This document shows, piece by piece, positions 1-5,921 of a stretch of 39,193 nucleotides of DNA. The position numbers and the translations under genes are program-made. Source of the DNA: Defluviitaleaceae bacterium (lineage in GTDB: Bacteria > Bacillota > Clostridia > Lachnospirales > WRBF01); contig WRBF01000014.1 of assembly GCA_009784685.1 (NCBI GenBank), positions 1 through 39,193 on the forward strand. The letters run 5' to 3'. The notes below the pieces were generated by a model, which was not told the origin of the DNA, did no database searches, and saw only the letters and a list, made by a program, of their open reading frames with translations. The first letter of the stretch is position 1. Each line of letters begins with the position of its first letter.

Positions 1-137
1 AGGTACGGTAAGGTTCTTTTGATATGTACCGCCAAGAAGGGCGGTCGCCAAAGGCGGCTTTTGCGTAGCAAAAGTACTGAGACGTATAGCGGAAAAAAGA
101 CAAGTTTTTGTTACTGTTTTGAGGGGATACGAGTATA
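1..137. repeat. Dispersed hairpin-rich repeat, left copy
   Basis: This stretch matches the reverse complement of 39044-39180 over 137 bases with two mismatches (positions 45 and 85). It contains three adjacent small hairpins: 29-44 (CCGCC/GGCGG), 44-58 (six pairs around AAA) and 59-73 (TTTTGC/GCAAAA around GTA). They are enclosed by the tetramer GTAC at 26-29 and at 74-77. The base that differs at 45 keeps pairing (G-C in one copy, wobble in the other). The repeat lies 18 bases beyond the stop codon of the last pst-operon gene. The unit is cut by the window edge, so its true left limit is unknown. It is probably one member of a multi-copy family; an open frame running through it is not considered a gene. 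Confidence 0.85.
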
Positions 138-155
138 CATTGTATTGCAAGGTCA

Positions 156-719
156 TTATAAAAAATACACGGCATCAGCAAACGCATCAGGTGGGAAGTC
201 ATTTACAAGTGCGGCTGTTACTGCTACTAAAATGCTGTGATCGTTTATTTCTTTGCTTGATATGTTAATGGAAAATTCTTGCTCGATTACACATTGCCCT
301 GAAACTGTCGGTAAAGGTCTTTGGATACATATTTGAATTGTTCTAAACTCGTCGTGAGATATGCTGGAAGCGGTCACACTGCTTTTTTTATTAAATCCGT
401 AAGATATAACGGTTGCATTTTTTAGCTCTATTTGGCCGACTGAAGATTTTTCATCTGAATTTAAAAGCAAGAATCCGCCGTCTTTCAAAAAAGCGGCGTA
501 ATTTTTTGATAGTTTGGAAGGTGAGTTAATTATAAGTATATTTGCGTTAGATTTAGGGATAGTTTCGTTAAGTATTTGAATTGTAGGGGATTGTATCTCC
601 CGGGTATTATCATATATTCGTTTAAGCAGGTTAAATGTTTGATCACAATTTTCCTCCGATGCGATAGCAATTAAAGACATAAAATCGCCCCCCAAATCAC
701 AATATAACGTTATACTCAT
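156..719 (-). CDS. Unidentified protein, last gene of the pst-phoU operon; faint Mur-ligase resemblance
   Basis: This is a roughly 187-residue protein that I cannot assign with confidence. The stretch GGFLLLNSDEKS followed by VISYGFNKKSSVTASSI resembles the part of Mur ligase central domains where 'LNADDP' precedes 'TYG'. However, it has no Mur ATP-binding P-loop (GTNGKT) and is far too short for a ligase. It has no signal peptide or membrane segment, so it is probably cytoplasmic. It follows phoU on the minus strand after a short gap and is likely co-transcribed with the pst genes. The start is uncertain: ATG at 719 is chosen because it begins a plausible beta strand; an in-frame TTG lies at 773, and ATG at 680 has the best Shine-Dalgarno (a GGGGGG run). 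Coding status is likely; function is unknown. Confidence 0.6.
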   Translation of the reverse strand: MSITLYCDLGGDFMSLIAIASEENCDQTFNLLKRIYDNTREIQSPTIQILNETIPKSNANILIINSPSKLSKNYAAFLKDGGFLLLNSDEKSSVGQIELKNATVISYGFNKKSSVTASSISHDEFRTIQICIQRPLPTVSGQCVIEQEFSINISSKEINDHSILVAVTAALVNDFPPDAFADAVYFL

Positions 720-822
720 ATTGTTTTCACAGTCGGGTTTATTATGTCTGGAAAAAAATTGAGTGAACCACAAACTCCATTATTGAATATAGATTTTTAC
801 GATTCACCCATATATTTATTTG

Positions 823-1485
823 TTATTTTTTTTGGTGGTCTTTATGTTTGCCTTTACCTGTAAGCGAAAATACAACCCATTCAGCGATGTTAGTAGCATG
901 ATCGCCTATTCTTTCGAAATATTTAGCAATCATTATAAAGTCAATCGCTTGATCTCCGCTTAAAGAGTCTTTTTTGATCATCTCTATTATTTCATATTTA
1001 ACAACATCAAACAGATCATCAACAACATCATCATAAGCAATTACTTCTTTTGCAAGAACAAGGTCTTTTTTAACAAAAGCCTCAATGCTCTTTCCTACCA
1101 TTTTAATAGTAGCTTCAGCCATTTGAGGGATATGTTCAAGATCATCAGGGTGTTGTGTATTTGCAAGGAAAACTGTAATTTCAGAAATATCTGTAGCATG
1201 GTCTCCAATACGCTCTATGTCTGTTACCATTTTAAGAACGGAAGATACAAGCCTTAAATCTTTTGCGACAGGCTGTTGCTGTAGTATTATTTTTAAGCAA
1301 AGGTCTTCGATTTCCTGCTCTTTAAGGTCTATGTCGTCATCAGCTTTGATTATAGTGCGTGCAAGTTCAACATCTTGTTCTATAAGTGCTTTTATTGCAT
1401 CTGCGATTGCTTTTTCAACCATACCGCCCATTTCGATAAGCAAGTTATTAAGTTGATCCAATTGTTCATCAAATTTTAATCTCAT
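823..1485 (-). CDS. phoU: PhoU phosphate-uptake regulator
   Basis: PhoU is a cytoplasmic all-helical protein that links the Pst transporter to the PhoR-type sensor kinase and limits phosphate uptake when phosphate is plentiful. The 220-residue length is typical. The two-fold repeat is clear: the metal-binding ERIGDHATDI occurs at about residues 91-100 and ERIGDHATNI at 191-200, one per three-helix bundle. The start at 1485 is supported by an AGGAGG site a few bases upstream. The gene lies 17 bases after pstB1, so it belongs to the pst operon. The lysine/histidine-rich C-terminus (KGKHKDHQKK) is unremarkable. Assignment is secure; a partner PhoR/PhoP pair is not in the window. Confidence 0.96.
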   Translation of the reverse strand: MRLKFDEQLDQLNNLLIEMGGMVEKAIADAIKALIEQDVELARTIIKADDDIDLKEQEIEDLCLKIILQQQPVAKDLRLVSSVLKMVTDIERIGDHATDISEITVFLANTQHPDDLEHIPQMAEATIKMVGKSIEAFVKKDLVLAKEVIAYDDVVDDLFDVVKYEIIEMIKKDSLSGDQAIDFIMIAKYFERIGDHATNIAEWVVFSLTGKGKHKDHQKK

Positions 1486-1502
1486 ATACTAAGCCTCCTG
1501 TT

Positions 1503-2267
1503 TTATCCAAATCTCCCGGTAATGTAGTCATTTGTTCGGGAATCTTTATTCGCTTTTACAAAAATATCTTCATTGGTTCCCTCTTCAATTAAATGTCCGA
1601 GTAGCATAAACGCTGCCCTATCAGAGATTCTTGCGGCTTGCTGTATGTTATGCGGAGCAATTATTATTGTAAACTGTTTTTTAAGCTGTATAAGTGATTC
1701 TTCGATTTTAGCCGTTGATATCGGATCAAGACCGGAACAAGGCCTGTCAAGCAATACAACCTCTGGCTTAAGTGCCAAAACTCTTGCGATACAAAGCCTT
1801 TGCTGCTGCCCTCCGGATAAGCTCATTGCTGCAATATTAAGTCTGTCTTTTACATCATCCCATAATGCCGCTTCTCTCAATGCTTTTTCGGCTATATCGT
1901 TAAGCTCGGATTTATTTCTTATGCCGCTCAATCTTGGTCCGTAAACTATATTTTCAAAAATAGATATAGGCAGAGGCGTTGGAACATCAAATACCATGCC
2001 AACCTTGCGGCGCAAGTCTGTTACGTTCATGTTCTCGGAATAGATGCTTTTTCCGTCAAGCAATATTTCTCCCTGAGCTTTTGCATCTGATGTCATTTCA
2101 ACAAGGCGGTTTAACGCACGGAGCAGCGTAGTTATTCCACTTCCCGCCGGACCGAAAACGGCGAAAATCTCGTTTTTAGATATATCTAAGTTAAGATCAA
2201 AAATTACCTGCTTTTTATCAAAGAAAAAATTAAAGTCTCTTATTGATATTTTAGGGTTTCTATCCAT
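1503..2267 (-). CDS. pstB: PstB paralogue 1, phosphate ABC ATPase with degenerate nucleotide site
   Basis: This is a 254-residue protein of the PstB family (phosphate import ATP-binding subunit), ending with the family-typical DYITGRFG. Several catalytic residues are lost. Walker A reads GPAGSGITT at 39-47, with Ile45 in place of the lysine. The Q-loop has Asp94 instead of Gln (MVFDVP). Walker B is LLDRP, with Arg175 in place of the catalytic Glu. The signature LSGGQ (150-154), a D-loop (SGLDP) and the switch His206 are kept. By family knowledge such an NBD should not hydrolyse ATP in its own site, but can supply its signature to a partner. The partner is presumably the second PstB (4773-5570) at the head of the operon. 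The frame is intact and a ribosome binding site is present, so it is not an obvious pseudogene. The gene follows pstA by 8 bases. Confidence 0.93.
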   Translation of the reverse strand: MDRNPKISIRDFNFFFDKKQVIFDLNLDISKNEIFAVFGPAGSGITTLLRALNRLVEMTSDAKAQGEILLDGKSIYSENMNVTDLRRKVGMVFDVPTPLPISIFENIVYGPRLSGIRNKSELNDIAEKALREAALWDDVKDRLNIAAMSLSGGQQQRLCIARVLALKPEVVLLDRPCSGLDPISTAKIEESLIQLKKQFTIIIAPHNIQQAARISDRAAFMLLGHLIEEGTNEDIFVKANKDSRTNDYITGRFG

Positions 2268-2275
2268 TTTTGTGC

Positions 2276-3112
2276 CTACCTGCCTTTTGCTACGAATCGA
2301 TTAACAAGCATATTTGCAACTACGTTTATAAGGAAAATTAAGATAATTAAAAGGGCGGCTGTTCCGTAAGCGTTCTCCGCAGATATACCTTCTACTGCAA
2401 GTATATAAAAATGAACAGCCATCGTGCGTGTTGGGTCAAGAATAGATGATGGTAATTGAAGTGCCGAACCGGCTGTTAGCATAACTGCCGCTGTTTCTGC
2501 AATACAGCGACCTACGCTTAAAATGATACCGTTTGTGATGCCTCTTATTGCCGATGGAAACACGACTTTAAAAATAGTCTGTGTTTTGGTTGCACCAAGG
2601 GAGTAGCTAGCTTCTCTAAACGAAAGAGGAACAGAGCGGATAGCCTCTTCGGCTGTTCGTATTATTGTAGGCAGTATCATAAAAGCAAGGGTTAGCCCGC
2701 CGGATAAAATAGACCATCCAAGTCCTAGATATATAACAAAAAATATAAAGCCGAAAAGTCCGTACACGATGGAAGGTATTCCGGCAAGTGATTCTGCGCT
2801 AAAGCGAATTAAGCGGGTTATAATGCCGTCTTTTGTGTATTCAGCTAGGTAAAGTGCCGTGCCTATTCCAAAAGGCACAGCAATTGTAACTGCCAGTAAA
2901 GTTATCAGAACAGTCCCGACAATTGGCGACGCAACGCCGCCCGCCCGCCCCATGCTTCTTGGGATTTCTGTAAGAAAGCTGAAGTTAATTACAGGTAGAC
3001 CTTTTATCAGTATGTCCGCTATAATAGCTGTAAGCACAGCTAAAACAAGTACAGCCGCCGCCCAAATAAAAGTTTTGGCTATTTTTTCGCGTGTTTGCGC
3101 AGTTAAATTCAT
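2276..3112 (-). CDS. pstA: PstA, phosphate ABC transporter permease
   Basis: PstA is one of the two membrane subunits that form the phosphate channel with PstC. The protein is 278 residues and has about six hydrophobic segments: an N-terminal one at roughly 13-35, then several from about 60 to the C-terminus. The cytoplasmic EAA-type coupling loop is visible as REASYSLGATKTQTIFKVV, the region that docks onto the PstB ATPases. The motif LAGIPSIVYGLFG is typical of PstA/PstC. An AGGAGG site just upstream supports the ATG at 3112. The gene starts one base after the end of pstC, so translation is probably coupled. No unusual features were seen. Confidence 0.96.
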   Translation of the reverse strand: MNLTAQTREKIAKTFIWAAAVLVLAVLTAIIADILIKGLPVINFSFLTEIPRSMGRAGGVASPIVGTVLITLLAVTIAVPFGIGTALYLAEYTKDGIITRLIRFSAESLAGIPSIVYGLFGFIFFVIYLGLGWSILSGGLTLAFMILPTIIRTAEEAIRSVPLSFREASYSLGATKTQTIFKVVFPSAIRGITNGIILSVGRCIAETAAVMLTAGSALQLPSSILDPTRTMAVHFYILAVEGISAENAYGTAALLIILIFLINVVANMLVNRFVAKGR

Positions 3113-3113
3113 G

Positions 3114-3962
3114 TTATTTCCTCCGGGTTATGTATTGAGCAGTGGCGTTAAGAATCATTATTACAATAAACAGCACGATACCTGTAGCAAAAAGTGCTTG
3201 ACGGTGTTCGCCTGCCGCATAACCCATTTCTATGCCTATATTTGTCGTCAGTGTTCTTACAGGGTCAAGTATTGACTGCGGAAGCGCAACAGAGTTCCCG
3301 ACAATCATAATTACTGCCATTGTTTCCCCCATAGCACGCCCAAGACCTAAAACGATTGCGGCAACTATTCCGGATTTTGCCGCCGGAAGCTGTACGTAAC
3401 GAATTGCCTGCCACTGTGTCATTCCAAGAGCTAATGCCCCTTCCTTATACTGTCTTGGAAGCGACAATAAAGAAACTTCTGAGATACTTATAATCGTTGG
3501 AAGTATCATTATGCCAAGAATTATAGATGCTGCCAAGATGCTAAGCCCAGGTCCGCCAAGATGTTCACGAATAAACGGAACTATAAACAAAAGCCCCCAA
3601 AAGCCATAAACTACAGAAGGTATGCCGGCAAGAAGCTGTATTGCCGGTCTGAAAAAATTTCTGACAGATACGGGAGCAAACTCTGACAAGAATATGGCAC
3701 AGCAAATCCCTATAGGTACACCGACAAGAACTGCGCCAACAGTTACAGCGGCAGAGCCTACTATCATAGGAAATATGCCAAATTCGCCTTGACTCGGAGC
3801 CCAGGTCATCCCGAATATAAAGTTAAACATTCCGACTTCGGTTATTATTGGTGCGCCTTGGATTATAATAAATATTGTGATCAGTGCCAAGGCAGATATC
3901 GATGACAGTGCCAGTGCCAAAAATATTCGCTCTGATAATTTTTCTTTTGATTTTAGTTTCAT
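3114..3962 (-). CDS. pstC: PstC, phosphate ABC transporter permease
   Basis: PstC is the second channel-forming subunit of the phosphate importer. It is 282 residues with six predicted membrane segments, the first at about residues 14-36. It shows LLAGIPSVVYGFWG and an EAA loop, KEGALALGMTQWQAIRYV, near residues 170-190. It sits between pstS (3-base gap) and pstA (1-base gap), as in most Firmicutes pst operons. PstC and PstA differ in their coupling loops, so each could in principle prefer one of the two dissimilar PstB subunits encoded here; that is inference. The assignment itself is secure. Confidence 0.96.
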   Translation of the reverse strand: MKLKSKEKLSERIFLALALSSISALALITIFIIIQGAPIITEVGMFNFIFGMTWAPSQGEFGIFPMIVGSAAVTVGAVLVGVPIGICCAIFLSEFAPVSVRNFFRPAIQLLAGIPSVVYGFWGLLFIVPFIREHLGGPGLSILAASIILGIMILPTIISISEVSLLSLPRQYKEGALALGMTQWQAIRYVQLPAAKSGIVAAIVLGLGRAMGETMAVIMIVGNSVALPQSILDPVRTLTTNIGIEMGYAAGEHRQALFATGIVLFIVIMILNATAQYITRRK

Positions 3963-3965
3963 AAT

Positions 3966-4757
3966 TTAAGGTATAAGCCCTTCCTCAGCTAAAATCGCCT
4001 TGCCGTAAGGCGAAAGGATAAAATCTATAAACTTTGCCGTTGCGCCTTCCGGTGCTTCCCTGCTAATATACAAAAATGGTCTGAATAGGTTATAGGTTCC
4101 GCTTATTACGTTTTCTGCTGTTGCAGCAACACCATCTAAGTCAAGGGCTCTAACTGTATCATCAACAAGACCAAGCGAGAGAAACCCTATTGAATTAGGG
4201 TCGCTTGAAACAAGCTGTCTTACTGAACCATTTGAGCTTTGAACAATCGCCCTGGGAGTTATAAACTGACCATCAGCCATAACGAGTTCTTCAAAAGCTC
4301 CCCTTGTTCCTGAACCTTCTTCTCTTGCTATCAGGTGGATTCTGGCATCATTGCCTCCGACTTCGCCCCAGTTTGTTATTTCGCCGGTAAAAACATGTTG
4401 AAGCTGTTCAAATGATAGTTCATGTATCGGATTTTGAGGGTTTACCACTATCGCAAGACCATCTCTGGCTATTTCAACTACCCAATAGTCCATTTCATCT
4501 TCATTAAGTGCACGTGATGACATTCCAATGTCAGATGTGCCTGTTGATGCGGCTCTTATGCCGGAGGACGAACCGCCGCCTTGTACGTCTATTGTAATTT
4601 CGGGATTTAAAAAGACGAATTCCTCAGCCAAAATTTCAGAGTAAGGTTGAACAGAAGTTGACCCGGCAACTATTACTCGTGCATACGCACCGCCGCCTCC
4701 ACAAGCAGTCAACAGGCTTGTTAAAATGGCTAAAAGCCCCAATAATTTAAATTTCAT
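3966..4757 (-). CDS. pstS: PstS, phosphate-binding lipoprotein
   Basis: PstS is the extracytoplasmic phosphate receptor that delivers phosphate to PstCA. The 263-residue precursor begins with a lipoprotein signal peptide: a charged start, a hydrophobic core and a lipobox ending LLTAC, with Cys19 as the lipidation site followed by a glycine run. Phosphate-contact motifs are present: GSTSVQPYSE near 32-41, GGGSSSGIRAA near 60-70 and REEGSGTRGAFEE near 145-157. The start at 4757 has a GGAG Shine-Dalgarno about ten bases upstream. It lies between pstB2 and pstC. This order (an ATPase gene first, the receptor second) differs from the common pstS-first arrangement. Confidence 0.96.
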   Translation of the reverse strand: MKFKLLGLLAILTSLLTACGGGGAYARVIVAGSTSVQPYSEILAEEFVFLNPEITIDVQGGGSSSGIRAASTGTSDIGMSSRALNEDEMDYWVVEIARDGLAIVVNPQNPIHELSFEQLQHVFTGEITNWGEVGGNDARIHLIAREEGSGTRGAFEELVMADGQFITPRAIVQSSNGSVRQLVSSDPNSIGFLSLGLVDDTVRALDLDGVAATAENVISGTYNLFRPFLYISREAPEGATAKFIDFILSPYGKAILAEEGLIP

Positions 4758-4772
4758 CTATTAATCAATCTC

Positions 4773-5570
4773 CTATCCAAACCTGCCTGTTATGTAATCT
4801 TCAGTTCGCTGGTCCTTTGGATTTTGGAACATTTTAGTTGTTTCCGAATATTCAACCAAAGTGCCTATTTTATCTTCATTTATCATCATAAATGCTGACC
4901 AATCAGATACTCTTACAGCCTGTTCCATGCTATGAGTAACGATAATTATGGAATATTTTTGTGCTAAGTTTGCCATCAGCTCTTCTATTTTCATAGTCGA
5001 TTCCGGGTCAAGGGCACTGCATGATTCATCCATAAGAATTACCTCAGGCTCAACTGCAAGCGCACGGGCAATACACAAGCGCTGCTGCTGCCCTGCCGGT
5101 AGATCAAGAGCTGACTTTTTAAGGATATCTTTAACCTCATCCCAAAGTGCAACCTGCTTTAAGCAGCTTTCGGATATCTCTTCAAGCTTTGATCTGTTTT
5201 TTACCCCGTGATGTTTAGGACCTATTATGATATTATCATAAATACTCATAGGGAAAACATTAGGTTTTTGGAAAACCATTCCGACTCTTTTCCTTATAAC
5301 AGATATATCTTTGCTTTTATCATAAATAGAGTCCCCATCAAGCAGAATGTCTCCGCCTATCTTAACCCCGGGAATTAAATCATTCGTGCGGTTAAAAAGA
5401 CGCAAAAGTGAAGATTTGCCACATCCTGACGGTCCTATTATAGCCGTTATTGAACAATCTCTTATGCCCATGGTAACATCTTTAAGCGCATGAAAAGAAC
5501 CGTAATGCAAATTAACGGCTTTTGTTTCTATTTTATATTTCATCTGAGGTTTAAGCCCTGATTCACTCAT
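4773..5570 (-). CDS. pstB: PstB paralogue 2, phosphate ABC ATPase with altered signature motif
   Basis: This is a 265-residue PstB-family ATPase. The nucleotide site is complete: Walker A GPSGCGKSS (46-54, Lys52), Q-loop Gln101, Walker B LMDES with catalytic Glu182, and switch His213. The ABC signature, normally LSGGQ, is LPAGQ here (157-161): Ser to Pro and the first Gly to Ala. It ends with DYITGRFG like other PstBs. It is the first gene of the leftward pst operon, with an AAGGAAG ribosome binding site. Its sequence defects are the mirror image of those in the second PstB (1503-2267). A heterodimer would therefore have one good site (this Walker A/B with the other's LSGGQ) and one degenerate site. 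That pairing is inferred, not shown. Confidence 0.95.
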   Translation of the reverse strand: MSESGLKPQMKYKIETKAVNLHYGSFHALKDVTMGIRDCSITAIIGPSGCGKSSLLRLFNRTNDLIPGVKIGGDILLDGDSIYDKSKDISVIRKRVGMVFQKPNVFPMSIYDNIIIGPKHHGVKNRSKLEEISESCLKQVALWDEVKDILKKSALDLPAGQQQRLCIARALAVEPEVILMDESCSALDPESTMKIEELMANLAQKYSIIIVTHSMEQAVRVSDWSAFMMINEDKIGTLVEYSETTKMFQNPKDQRTEDYITGRFG

Positions 5571-5649
5571 TTATTTCTTCCTTAGTATAGAACCTGCAAG
5601 TTCCTTTAGTCTATTTGCATTTATTCGAGTTTTATGTCATAATACGACC

Positions 5650-5678
5650 ATTATAGCATTAATAACAATAAATTCTAA
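5650..5678 (-). promoter_or_regulatory. Candidate promoter of the pst operon
   Basis: On the minus strand a perfect -10 hexamer TATAAT lies at 5655-5650, about 80 bases upstream of the first pst gene. A weak -35 (TTAGAA, 3/6) is at 5678-5673 with 17-base spacing. A weak -35 is expected for a PhoP-activated promoter. T-rich hexamers upstream could be PhoP boxes, but I could not define a regular repeat, so PhoP control remains inference. The rest of the 5571-5921 gap holds the dyad listed separately and the ribosome binding site of the next gene. Confidence 0.35.
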
Positions 5679-5729
5679 AATACATTTTAAAGGTAAATTG
5701 TATTTTAGTCAATAGCAACTAAAAAGAAC

Positions 5730-5758
5730 TTAATAATGCACTATTGCACTATTATTAA
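5730..5758. promoter_or_regulatory. AT-rich dyad in the pst/peptidase divergent gap
   Basis: Perfect 8-base arms TTAATAAT (5730-5737) and ATTATTAA (5751-5758) flank an inner GCA/TGC pair. The dyad sits roughly midway between the divergent pst operon and the M16 peptidase gene. It could be a repressor or activator site or only a weak hairpin. No T-run follows the arms directly on either strand. Confidence 0.25.
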
Positions 5759-5921
5759 TAATTTACATTTTCCCGCAAATACTATTTATTGAAAAGCACT
5801 AAAAAATCCGCAAGGGAAGTCAACGCAATATATATGGCGTATCCAGATTTAAGAATTCTGTTGATGCATAAAATCTTCTTGCCTGCCCCTAACCCCTTGC
5901 TCCCCGGACGGAGGTCTTTAA

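Noticed and set aside
19-240. Open frame of 73 codons on the plus strand at the left edge
   Set aside because: It runs through the dispersed repeat and then antisense to the end of the orf at 156-719. It has no ribosome binding site and contains low-complexity basic sequence.
1503-2267. PstB1 as a pseudogene
   Set aside because: The frame is intact with normal length and C-terminus, and the signature, D-loop and switch His are preserved. The losses are limited to residues of its own nucleotide site, which is selective rather than random decay.
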